Assembly (NCBI GenBank): GCA_007126675.1
Contig: SLAU01000009.1
Location: 1-14,204 of the forward strand
From: Balneolaceae bacterium
GTDB lineage: Bacteria > Bacteroidota > Rhodothermia > Balneolales > Balneolaceae
DNA: 14,204 nt
Reading direction: 5' to 3'
In this document: piece by piece, positions 1-6,893 of the stretch
Numbering within the stretch: the first letter of the stretch is position 1
How the letters are laid out: every line of letters begins with the position of its first letter
The notes under the pieces: model-generated
What the model was told of the DNA's origin: nothing
What the model saw: only the letters and a program-made list of their open reading frames with translations
The model's database searches: none
Translations under genes and position numbers: made by a program

Positions 1-2091
1 ACCGCTGGAAAGGCCGGAGGCATCAAAGTTTACATTATGGTGCCCGGCTGGCTTCCGTTCGTTTACAAGGGTGGCAACACGCCGGCCCAGCAGGTTATAG
101 ACTTCGATTCTCACCTCGCTGTTTACAGGTAACTGATAACCAATCACTGTGGATGGGTTGAACGGGTTTGGATAGTTTTGCCCCAGACTAAAAAACTGTG
201 GATGTTCTGTTTCGGCTATAGAGGTAGCCGCACAAGAACCCCATGCCGGGTGAAATTCCTGTGCAAGGGAGCTCCCCGTTGAAAAATCTTCCGGCTCTTG
301 TGCAATCGCATTCACACACCAACCGCTGAGATCCTGGTTAAACTCTGTGGCATTCAAAAACATATATTGCATATTGGTAACAGATGAGACATCCCATTCA
401 CCAATATCCTGATTGAAGGAACTCGCAGATTCAAACATTGCAATCATATTATTGACCGACGATGCATCCCAGCTGCTGATATCACCATTAAAGGAGCTTG
501 CTCCCTGAAACATCCCGGCCATAGTCCTGACATTAGAAACATCCCAGCTATTCAGGTCCTGATCAAAGAAAACTGCACCCCTGAACATGTCATCCTTAAA
601 TTGTACAGAGGAGACGTTCCATGCACCAAGACCCCCATTAAAAGAAACTGCGTCTCTGAACATGTTCCGCATCCATCGTACAGAGGAAACATCCCAGCTA
701 CTGAGATCCTGATCAAAGGCCTCTGCCCCCTGAAACATACGATCCATAGTTGTTACTGATGAGACATCCCAGTCGTCGATTGGCTGGTTAAAAGAAGTGG
801 CCGATTCGAACATCCCTGCCATCATCGTGACATTTGAAACGTCCCAGCTGCCAATATTTTGATTAAAAGCCGCTGCGCCATTAAACACATTGTTCATAAA
901 TATTGCAGAGGAAACATCCCAGCCACCAATATCCTGGTTAAATGCCGTTGCACCCATGAACATCTGTGTAAAACCTGTTATTGAAGAGACATCCCAATCC
1001 CCGATTGGCTGGTTGAAGGCACTTGCACCCTCGAACATTGCAGCTACAGATTCTAAGGAAGAGATATCCCAGCTGCTGATATCCCTGTTAAATTCTTCAG
1101 CTCCCTTAAACATACTGCTCATTTCGGTCACGGAAGAAACATCCCAACTGCTTATGTCTCCGTTGAATGAGCTTGCATCCAGGAACATCGCTGTCAATCG
1201 CGTGACTGAAGACACGTTCCAGTCATTAAGATCCTGGTTAAATGCAGCTGCACCATGAAACATCTCTGTCATATTCGTCACAGAAGAGACCTCCCAGCTG
1301 CCAATATTCTGGTTAAATGAAATTGCCTCAAGAAACACTCGTTGCATATTTGTCACAGATGAAACATCCCAACCACTGATATCTCCGTTAAAAGCCGTTG
1401 CGTTCTGGAACATCCGATCCATATTTGTAACGGAAGAAACATCCCAGCCACTGATATCTCCATTAAAGGAGCTTGCATTTAAGAACATCCATGCCATTGA
1501 CGTGACTGAGGACACATCCCAATCGCTAAGGCCTTGGTTAAATACATCTGCATCCTGAAACATCTCTGTCATATTTGTCACAGAAGAGACATTCCAGCTG
1601 CCAATATCCTGGTTAAATGAAACTGCCCGTAAAAACATATTAGCCATAGTCGTAACAGATGAAACATCCCAGCTACTGATATCTCCGTTAAAGGCGTCCA
1701 CCCCATTAAACATTCGTCGCATATTTGTCACAAATGAAACATCCCAGCTACTGATATCCCCGTTAAAAGCCGTTGCATTCTGGAACATCCGATCCATATT
1801 TGTAACGGAAGAAACATCCCAGCTGCTGATGTCTTCATTAAACGCGCCTTCTCCACGAAATAACAGGGACATATCCTCAATGCCCGATGTGCATGTAGTT
1901 GCAGCATTTTCCGGTGTTATCTGATCACGGCTTCGCTTGGTATAGGTTACCCCATTAACCTCGCCGGTATCGCCCACTTCGGCATTTTCACATTTTACGG
2001 TTACGCCGTTTTCGTGCAGGTAAAAGTCCTGTGCTGCCAGTGAGGCGGAAATCAAGAAAAAGAGTGCGATTGTGAGTATTAGTTTTTTCAT
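1..2091 (-). CDS. BspA-like (DUF285) repeat surface protein with type IX sorting tail; C-terminus beyond left edge
   Basis: Open for 697 codons from the ATG at 2091 to the window edge with no stop (read triplet by triplet). Residues 1-21 are a signal peptide (MKKLILTIALFF..., ending SLAAQ). A short cap follows, with a 'NGVTYTKRSRDQI' stretch and 'CTSGIEDMS'. Then come 21 units of exactly 25 residues, typical unit 'VSSVTNMxxMF..A.xFNxDIxxWD', closing with 'GWCVNAIA' near residue 591. The last part is a Por/type IX sorting domain: 'QNYPNPFNPSTVIGYQ', 'EVYNLLGRRVATLVN', then a 'GLSSG' at the very edge. By comparison with the neighbouring paralogue about 21 residues are missing. BspA-type repeats form leucine-rich-repeat-like surface domains used in adhesion; the ligand here is unknown. 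The protein is probably exported through Sec and then type IX secretion to the cell surface. A 29-bp element lies 77 bp upstream. Confidence 0.93.
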   Translation of the reverse strand, partial: MKKLILTIALFFLISASLAAQDFYLHENGVTVKCENAEVGDTGEVNGVTYTKRSRDQITPENAATTCTSGIEDMSLLFRGEGAFNEDISSWDVSSVTNMDRMFQNATAFNGDISSWDVSFVTNMRRMFNGVDAFNGDISSWDVSSVTTMANMFLRAVSFNQDIGSWNVSSVTNMTEMFQDADVFNQGLSDWDVSSVTSMAWMFLNASSFNGDISGWDVSSVTNMDRMFQNATAFNGDISGWDVSSVTNMQRVFLEAISFNQNIGSWEVSSVTNMTEMFHGAAAFNQDLNDWNVSSVTRLTAMFLDASSFNGDISSWDVSSVTEMSSMFKGAEEFNRDISSWDISSLESVAAMFEGASAFNQPIGDWDVSSITGFTQMFMGATAFNQDIGGWDVSSAIFMNNVFNGAAAFNQNIGSWDVSNVTMMAGMFESATSFNQPIDDWDVSSVTTMDRMFQGAEAFDQDLSSWDVSSVRWMRNMFRDAVSFNGGLGAWNVSSVQFKDDMFRGAVFFDQDLNSWDVSNVRTMAGMFQGASSFNGDISSWDASSVNNMIAMFESASSFNQDIGEWDVSSVTNMQYMFLNATEFNQDLSGWCVNAIAQEPEDFSTGSSLAQEFHPAWGSCAATSIAETEHPQFFSLGQNYPNPFNPSTVIGYQLPVNSEVRIEVYNLLGRRVATLVNERKPAGHHNVNFDASGLSSG
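316..1872 (-). repeat. 21 tandem 75-bp coding repeats
   Basis: The codons for the conserved Trp-Asp (read 'atccca' or a one-base variant on the plus strand) recur at 316, 391, 466, 541, 616, 691 and on every 75 bp to 1816. There is no insertion or deletion across 20 intervals. Each unit encodes one 25-residue BspA-type repeat. Units are similar but not identical in DNA, the last one having Trp-Cys in place of Trp-Asp. Such arrays can gain or lose units by recombination. Confidence 0.93.
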
Positions 2092-2167
2092 AGCTGGTGA
2101 TGTTTTTTAGATATTTTATGAACCGTTAAAAAATTAAGACAGACGTACCTTTTTAACTGTATTACTA

Positions 2168-2196
2168 CATGCACCAAACCGGAGCAAAAAAGATCA
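2168..2196 (-). promoter_or_regulatory. 29-bp two-part element, copy 1 (upstream of left surface gene)
   Basis: The left half on the plus strand is CATGCACCAAA; six bases later comes CAAAAAAGATCA. It lies 77 bp upstream of the ATG at 2091. Copies at 5285 and 6107 have the same length and spacing. Read on the minus strand, the TGATC-containing half precedes the TTTGGTGCATG half, with a spacing that would suit a two-box ECF promoter aimed at the surface gene. That role is inferred. Copies 1 and 2 belong to a larger duplication, so their agreement alone is weak evidence. Confidence 0.45.
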
Positions 2197-2230
2197 TTTT
2201 TAATCTATTTCCATTTTCAAACACAAAAAG

Positions 2231-2387
2231 TGCCCTGCAGAGAATTGAGACACGAACGAACAGATCATACCCTGAACACAACTTCTCATTTTCATGAGGC
2301 GTACTTAAAAATGGTAAAGCATCCGCCTAAGTGAGACCGAGACGGCCACAGGCATTTTTTAGGATTTTACTGCCCCTGCAATGCGCG
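2231..2387 (+). pseudogene. Decayed ECF sigma factor gene (remnant of a duplicate of the gene at 5406)
   Basis: This stretch aligns with 5521-5680 of the intact sigma gene at roughly 80-85 % identity by eye. It can still be read as '..RELRHERTDHTLNTTS' and then 'HEAYLKMVKHPPK', matching residues 42-72 of the intact protein. It then hits a TGA where the intact gene has GGA. Compared with the intact locus, the bases matching 5400-5520 (start codon and first ~39 codons) are missing, as are about 50 bp further upstream that hold the candidate sigma promoter. Similarity fades after about 2387, so the whole C-terminal half with the DNA-binding region 4 is absent. It cannot make a working sigma factor. 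Confidence 0.85.
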
Positions 2388-2435
2388 GTGAGTTTAATTC
2401 TGTAAAACCTTGGTTGTTTATCCAAAAAAGCAGTG

Positions 2436-2454
2436 GTGAGTATTAGTTTTTCAT
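2436..2454 (-). pseudogene. Possible remnant of a surface-gene start region
   Basis: The plus-strand sequence gtgagtattagtttttcat matches 2072-2091, the first codons of the left surface gene, with one T missing. It includes the complement of the ATG. The missing base would shift the frame after four codons, and the next coding sequence to the left is the sigma remnant. It may mark an earlier third surface-gene copy that was deleted. The match is short, so chance is not excluded. Confidence 0.4.
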
Positions 2455-2531
2455 GGTTGATGACTACAATTTCATAAATGAGCTTATTAGATGCTGACGA
2501 CTATCCTATTGGATTAGCCGCCAGCTTATCT

Positions 2532-5222
2532 CTATTTCACCAGCATCATCTTTCTTGTCTTTACAAATTCCCCGGCACGGATCCGATAGACATACACACC
2601 ACTTGAAAGGCCGGAGGCATCAAAGGTTACATTATGGTGCCCGGCAGGCTTCCGTTCGTTTACAAGGGTGGCTACACGACGACCCAGCAGGTTATAAACT
2701 TCGATGCTTACTTCACTGTTTACAGGCAGCTGATACCCGATTACTGTGGATGGGTTGAACGGGTTTGGATAGTTTTGCTCCAGAGAAAATGCAACAGGTA
2801 TTGCTTTGGCCTCAATCGAAGTTACACCCGGGCAGGTGCCCCATACCGGCTTGTTCTCCTCTGCCAGCGGACTGTTGGCTGAAAAGTTTGATGGTTCCGA
2901 TGCAATGCTATCCACACACCATAAAGTTAGATCCTGGTTAAAACTGCTCGCATTCTGGAACATATTGCTCATATCTACAACAGCTCCGGTTGACCACTGC
3001 CCTATATCGTGGTTAAAGGCTGATGCACCGCGAAACATATTATTCATGTTGGCCACAGTTTCAGTATTCCAACCCGATATATCCCCGTTAAACGCTTTGG
3101 CATCCCTGAACATACCGGCCATGGTAGCCACCTGCCCAACATCCCAGCCGCTTATATCGCCGTTAAAGTTTTCGGCTTCAATAAACATATTTGCCATATC
3201 GGTTACATTACCAGTTTGCCAGCCTGCAATGTTACCGTTGAACTGAACTGCCCTTCTGAAGGCCATATACATATCGGTAATGGTAGACGTATCCCAGTTG
3301 TCCAAATCCGCATTCAGGCTTGAAGCCAGGTTAAAAATCTGCCTCATACTTGACACTGCCGTAAGATCCGGGGCATCGGTGGCGGTAATATTGAGATTTA
3401 CCGCACCATTGAACGCCCTTTCCATCGAAGCCCATTGGATATCACCCCACTGCTCAACCGTAAGTATTTTTTCCCTGTCATCTGCATTTATGAAATAGAT
3501 TCTTGGAAAATCACCGGAGATAGACACGGTGTACGTGCCCGGATCGGAATACGTGTGAGTGAGCGAGTGCTGCACATCCTCAGTCGGGTCATTGCTGTAT
3601 GTTTCATCGGAGCCATCTCCCCAGTCTATTATAAAATCATAGCCGCCTCCGATCATGGGGATACGGATTTGATTGTCGCCCGAGCCACCAGGGTTATCAG
3701 TTTTCCAGGTGGTTATGAAGAGGGGAAGTTCATCACAATTTTCTGCAAGCGCATCGCCAAGAAACGTCCATTGATACGTATCTATCAATGTATTTCTGGA
3801 GTCGGCATCGCAATAAGAAATTCGCCAAGCACCAAGAGAAATTCCTGATGGAATATTATCTCCATTAGCCCACCCTGCAAGAGTAGCATCATAATTCGAT
3901 ACTGACATTGCAGAATTGTCAAACATAAACTGCATATCTGTAACACTGCCAATGTTCCAGGAACCCAGGTTTTGGTTAAAGGCATGTGATTCTTCTGCTC
4001 CACCATAAAACATACTTCTCATGGTTGTAACTTTTGCGGTATTCCAATTATCCAATGGTTGATTGAATGCCTTTGCCCCACTAAACATGGCGCCCATGCT
4101 GGTTACTTCACCAGTTTCCCAACTGTTTATAGGCTGATTAAATGCTTCTGCCCCTACGAACATGGAAGTCATATCTGTAACTTTTTCAGTGTTCCAGCCG
4201 CCAATGGGCTGATTGAATTCCCTTGCATTTCGAAACATAGAATGCATATCTGTAACACTTCCCGTATCCCAGTCGCCTATGGGTTGATTAAAAACAAATG
4301 CATGGCTAAACATGGAATCCATATTGGTAACTTTACCTGTTTCCCAGTTGCCTATGGGCTGATTAAATGAACTTTGCCCTGAAAAAAGTGCACTAAACAT
4401 CGATATCATATTAGTTACTTCACGCGTGTCCCAACCTCCGATCGGCTGATTAAACTCATTTGCACCGGAAAACATAAATCCCATATTGGTAACCTTACCT
4501 GTTTCCCAATCGCCTATGGGCTGATTGAATGAACTTGCACTGGAAAACATCCCAAACATGTTGGTCACATTATCCGTATTCCAATCTCCTATTGGTTGAT
4601 CAAATAGTGAAGCTCCTTGAAAAACCCACTGCATATCCGTCACGTTGGAAGTATCCCAGTGGCCAATATCCCCGTTGAAAGAAGAGGCGTTCCTGAACAT
4701 GCCTCTCATGCTCTCTACATTGCTTAGGTCCGGAGCGTCTTCGGCAACCACATCTAAGTTCACAGCACCATAAAAGGCACTCTCCATGGTGCTCCAGCTA
4801 ATGTCTCCCCACTGGTTAACCAAAAGTATTTTTTCCCACTCCCCTTCTTCCTCAAAAAAACCCTGCTTATTGAAGAAAATTCTTGGAAATGTACCCGTTA
4901 TTTCAACCCGAAATGTGCCGGTAGCACCAAATTCAATCGTAACATCCCCGGTTACATTTGAAATGGTACCATTATGATTTTCATCATTCACATTCTCCCA
5001 AAACACGTTATAATTATACGTTTCGTCAGGGTGGGTTGGAATGGTGATTTGTGTATCTCCCGATACACCGGGGTTATCCGACTTCCATGTTGTAATGAAA
5101 GCAACACCGTTATCATCATTCAAGATAAATACAGTACTACTGCTTCCGGACGTTATTCTTGTTGTGAACACAACAATCAAAAGCGCAATTAATAAGGTGA
5201 TCGAAGGATTGATTTTTCGCAT
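2532..5222 (-). CDS. Two-module BspA-like (DUF285) surface protein with type IX sorting tail
   Basis: This protein has 896 residues. An N-terminal signal segment (residues 1 to about 28, hydrophobic 'ITLLIALLIVVF') is followed by two modules of the same plan. Module 1 (about 40-500) opens with 'FITTWKSDNPG' and a beta-rich domain, then has about 11 repeats of mostly 25 residues such as 'VTNMGFMFSGANEFNQPIG', and ends with 'GISLGAWRISYCDADSR'. Module 2 (from about 501) opens with 'FITTWKTDNPGGSGD', a PKD-like 'WGDGSDETYS' and 'HTYSDPGTYTVSISGDFP', then six repeats and a 'LWCVDSIA' to 'WGTC' closing part. The sorting tail, with 'QNYPNPFNPSTVIGYQ' and ending 'MMLVK', covers about 812-896. It is probably a cell-surface adhesin-like protein; its binding partner is unknown. 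Two repeats in module 1 carry 4-residue insertions ('ALFSG' and 'GAEES' areas). It is divergent from the sigma gene, 183 bp away. Confidence 0.93.
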   Translation of the reverse strand: MRKINPSITLLIALLIVVFTTRITSGSSSTVFILNDDNGVAFITTWKSDNPGVSGDTQITIPTHPDETYNYNVFWENVNDENHNGTISNVTGDVTIEFGATGTFRVEITGTFPRIFFNKQGFFEEEGEWEKILLVNQWGDISWSTMESAFYGAVNLDVVAEDAPDLSNVESMRGMFRNASSFNGDIGHWDTSNVTDMQWVFQGASLFDQPIGDWNTDNVTNMFGMFSSASSFNQPIGDWETGKVTNMGFMFSGANEFNQPIGGWDTREVTNMISMFSALFSGQSSFNQPIGNWETGKVTNMDSMFSHAFVFNQPIGDWDTGSVTDMHSMFRNAREFNQPIGGWNTEKVTDMTSMFVGAEAFNQPINSWETGEVTSMGAMFSGAKAFNQPLDNWNTAKVTTMRSMFYGGAEESHAFNQNLGSWNIGSVTDMQFMFDNSAMSVSNYDATLAGWANGDNIPSGISLGAWRISYCDADSRNTLIDTYQWTFLGDALAENCDELPLFITTWKTDNPGGSGDNQIRIPMIGGGYDFIIDWGDGSDETYSNDPTEDVQHSLTHTYSDPGTYTVSISGDFPRIYFINADDREKILTVEQWGDIQWASMERAFNGAVNLNITATDAPDLTAVSSMRQIFNLASSLNADLDNWDTSTITDMYMAFRRAVQFNGNIAGWQTGNVTDMANMFIEAENFNGDISGWDVGQVATMAGMFRDAKAFNGDISGWNTETVANMNNMFRGASAFNHDIGQWSTGAVVDMSNMFQNASSFNQDLTLWCVDSIASEPSNFSANSPLAEENKPVWGTCPGVTSIEAKAIPVAFSLEQNYPNPFNPSTVIGYQLPVNSEVSIEVYNLLGRRVATLVNERKPAGHHNVTFDASGLSSGVYVYRIRAGEFVKTRKMMLVK

Positions 5223-5284
5223 GACAGTTTGATTTTGTGATTTGTTTTAGGCCAACATAGACGAATTTATTGCCTGTATACTCC

Positions 5285-5313
5285 CATGCACCAAACCGGA
5301 GCAAAAAAGATCA
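5285..5313 (-). promoter_or_regulatory. 29-bp two-part element, copy 2 (between right surface gene and sigma gene)
   Basis: It has the same halves as copy 1: CATGCACCAAA, six bases, then CAAAAAAGATCA. It lies 62 bp upstream of the ATG at 5222 on the minus strand and 92 bp upstream of the sigma start on the plus strand. The position suits a promoter or operator of the surface gene. It could also be an autoregulatory site for the sigma gene; the sequence alone does not settle the direction. Confidence 0.45.
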
Positions 5314-5328
5314 TTTTAATAATTCTAC

Positions 5329-5361
5329 TTGCAGAGATGTTTATTTTCGATTTTATTTTTG
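5329..5361 (+). promoter_or_regulatory. Candidate Bacteroidota-type promoter of the sigma gene
   Basis: TATTTTTG at 5354-5361 fits the TAnnTTTG -7 box of Bacteroidota primary promoters exactly. A TTG at 5329-5331 could be part of the -33 box, with a somewhat long spacer of 22 bases. Transcription would start about 40 bases before the ATG at 5406. This stretch is missing from the decayed sigma copy at 2231. Confidence 0.35.
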
Positions 5362-5405
5362 TATGATTTTAGTGCACTTCCATTTTCAAATACAATGAGT
5401 GACTT

Positions 5406-5984
5406 ATGACTGAAAAGATGAATTCCGGCCAAAATCTTACGGTGTTATTGAATTCCCTTGATGAGCATTCGGAATCGATAAATAAGGTGTTGCCCGTTGT
5501 TTATGACGAATTACGACAACTGGCCCACAGAGAATTGAGGCGCGAACGGGCCGATCACACCCTGAACACGACTTCTCTTGTTCATGAGGCATACTTAAAA
5601 ATGGTAAAACATCCGCCCAAGGGAGACTGGGACGGCCGCAGACACTTTTTTGGTATTGCTGCCCGTGCTATGCGCCAAATATTAGTTAACTATGCCAAAA
5701 TGAAAAGCACACAAAAACGTGCCGGAAGTTTGAACAAGCAAAGTTTCGAAGAGGGCATATACATGTCAGTTGAAAAAGCTGAAGAGCTTGTTGCCCTTGA
5801 TGAGGCCCTTCAAAAGCTTGAGCAGATGAATGAGAGGCAGGGAAAGGTAGTTGAATGCAAATATTTTGCAGGATACAACATCGAGGAAACCGCTGAAATT
5901 CTCGGTGTATCAACAGCCACGGTAAAACGCGATTGGGTCAGCTCAAAGGCGTGGCTGCATAATCAGATTACAAAGAATAAATAA
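5406..5984 (+). CDS. ECF-type RNA polymerase sigma factor (PF07638/TIGR02999-like)
   Basis: This 192-residue protein directs RNA polymerase to a specific promoter set. Region 2 covers about residues 27-98: 'VVYDELRQLAHRELRRER', 'TLNTTSLVHEAYLKMV', then 'RRHFFGIAARAMRQILVNYA', the hallmark of this subfamily. Region 4 covers about 130-188, with the helix-turn-helix 'IEETAEILGVSTATVKRDW'. Length is usual for the family. The ATG at 5406 is taken; another ATG lies four codons in, and a five-codon reading frame (ATG at 5395) ends overlapping the start. In other bacteria this subfamily is often found with Ser/Thr kinase genes. None is seen here, nor an anti-sigma gene. Its neighbour is the divergent surface protein, which is the best candidate target. 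A degraded duplicate lies at 2231. Confidence 0.93.
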   Translation: MTEKMNSGQNLTVLLNSLDEHSESINKVLPVVYDELRQLAHRELRRERADHTLNTTSLVHEAYLKMVKHPPKGDWDGRRHFFGIAARAMRQILVNYAKMKSTQKRAGSLNKQSFEEGIYMSVEKAEELVALDEALQKLEQMNERQGKVVECKYFAGYNIEETAEILGVSTATVKRDWVSSKAWLHNQITKNK

Positions 5985-5998
5985 TGTGAATTCGAGAT

Positions 5999-6059
5999 AA
6001 AAAACGCAATCCCGTATCTCGCTGCCTGAATGACGATATATGCAGCTTCGATACGGGAT
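5999..6059 (-). terminator. Stem-loop terminator, best in the minus direction
   Basis: Perfect 10-bp arms (6009-6018 atcccgtatc and 6050-6059 gatacgggat) enclose a second 5-bp pairing (gctgc 6021-6025, gcagc 6042-6046) and a 16-base loop. Read on the minus strand, the hairpin is followed four bases later by six T (complement of 5999-6004). It could end transcripts of the ileS–lspA operon, about 215 bp past the lspA stop. On the plus strand it lies 24 bases after the sigma stop but lacks a clean T run. Confidence 0.6.
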
Positions 6060-6106
6060 CTTCTCTTCTTGATAAGCATATGAGAAATGCAACTCCCTTT
6101 TATATC

Positions 6107-6135
6107 CATGCACCAAATTCTCTCCAAAAGGATCA
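6107..6135 (-). promoter_or_regulatory. 29-bp two-part element, copy 3 (downstream of sigma gene)
   Basis: CATGCACCAAA is identical to the other copies. After six unrelated bases comes CCAAAAGGATCA, against CAAAAAAGATCA elsewhere. Overall length and spacing are the same, while flanks and the middle are unlike copies 1 and 2. Preservation of only the two halves suggests functional constraint. Read on the minus strand it points to the stem-loop at 5999-6059, not to a protein gene. It may instead be a relic of another module copy. Confidence 0.4.
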
Positions 6136-6274
6136 CAAGTTTTTTAAAAAATAAAACAGACCACAGACAAGAGCTGGCCATCAACTTTTAGTTGTTAAAT
6201 ACCGGCAAAATTTTATTTGAAGAGAATAAGATTGTAAACCAAAAAACTCGTGATTAGACGTCAAACTAAACCAA

Positions 6275-6886
6275 CTAAACTTCCCTCTTATCAGGATCAA
6301 GGGCTTCCGATACCATATCGGGTTCTTCGTGGGTTTCGGAAAGGGTGTCTTCAGGTTTTGGTTTATCTTCGGCAGGCAATATTTGTTTATGGAATACCAA
6401 CATGGCTATTATAGCCGTACTTATTGCAATATCGGCAACATTAAATATGTAAGGGAATACGGCCCGGTCGCCTATGGTGAGGTTAAAATGGATAAAGTCT
6501 ACGACATGGCCATGAAGTACGCCACCATATCCGCCTACAATACCCATAAAAATGCGGTCCGAAATATTTCCAAGTGCACCGCCAATAATCAGTCCCATAC
6601 AAATCAGATACCAAAAATTAGCTTTATGCAGTGTTTTGATTATATAAACAGTAATACCAATCGTGGCAAGAATTGCAACCACGCTTATTGTTGGAGTTGA
6701 GAGCCAGTCCATACCCATTGCCATACCGGGATTTTTGGTAAAGTTCAGGGCCAGCCAGCCATCAATTACATTTACCCTGTGCAGCTCGGGATTTGTTCTC
6801 ACCAAGTATTTTGTTACCTGGTCGAGTACCAGGACAATTATTGCGGGCAGGGCAAGCAGTAATAATTTTTTGTTTCGAATAGACAA
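6275..6886 (-). CDS. lspA: Lipoprotein signal peptidase (signal peptidase II)
   Basis: This inner-membrane aspartyl protease cleaves the signal peptide of diacylated prolipoproteins ahead of the lipid-modified cysteine. It has 203 residues with four hydrophobic segments (about 8-25, 64-83, 92-108, 145-166). The family motifs are 'LDQVTKYLV' (21-29), 'NPGMAMGM' (52-59), 'GALGNISDR' (103-111, catalytic D110) and 'FNVADIAI' (148-155, catalytic D152). The only suitable start is a TTG at 6886, seven bases after the stop of the DksA/TraR-like gene. A polar, acidic tail of about 30 residues (from about 174) extends past the usual C-terminus. It is last in the ileS operon. The motifs leave little doubt about function. 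Confidence 0.95.
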   Translation of the reverse strand: MSIRNKKLLLLALPAIIVLVLDQVTKYLVRTNPELHRVNVIDGWLALNFTKNPGMAMGMDWLSTPTISVVAILATIGITVYIIKTLHKANFWYLICMGLIIGGALGNISDRIFMGIVGGYGGVLHGHVVDFIHFNLTIGDRAVFPYIFNVADIAISTAIIAMLVFHKQILPAEDKPKPEDTLSETHEEPDMVSEALDPDKREV

Positions 6887-6893
6887 ACTGCTC

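Larger units (their letters stand above)
2092..2531. other. Intergenic region with remnants of a duplicated module
   Basis: This 440-bp gap has no intact gene. From left to right it holds the leader of the left surface gene, with an 8-bp inverted repeat (2125-2132 with 2150-2157). Next come a 29-bp element (2168-2196), a decayed sigma-factor copy (2231-2387), a short match to the start region of a surface gene (2436-2454), and about 75 bp with nothing recognised before the stop of the next surface gene. Confidence 0.75.
5985..6274. other. Intergenic region between convergent sigma and lspA genes
   Basis: This 290-bp gap contains the stem-loop at 5999-6059 and the third 29-bp element at 6107-6135. 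From about 6140 to 6274 the sequence is AT-rich with only a weak 5-bp hairpin (6182-6194). No convincing coding frame was found. Confidence 0.6.

Noticed and set aside
890..1258. Plus-strand open frame with a repetitive protein
   Set aside because: It is the antisense of the 75-bp repeat array; its periodicity comes from the real minus-strand gene.
316..1872. Regular repeats that could be mistaken for a CRISPR array
   Set aside because: The 75-bp period lies wholly inside an open coding frame and encodes 25-residue protein repeats; there are no identical repeats with unique spacers.
2125..2157. Hairpin in the leader of the left surface gene (GTTAAAAA with TTTTTAAC)
   Set aside because: AT-only stem with a 17-base loop, and no equivalent in the leader of the other surface gene; probably chance in AT-rich sequence.
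2092..2531. Insertion sequence as cause of the sigma remnant
   Set aside because: No transposase frame, terminal inverted repeats or target duplication; deletions within a duplicated module explain it better.
3435..4370. Several plus-strand open frames inside the right surface gene
   Set aside because: They are antisense to a long, well-supported gene, and show no domain or ribosome-binding site.
5963..6184. Minus-strand open frame of 73 codons
   Set aside because: It overlaps the end of the sigma gene, runs through the terminator hairpin, and has no recognisable protein features.
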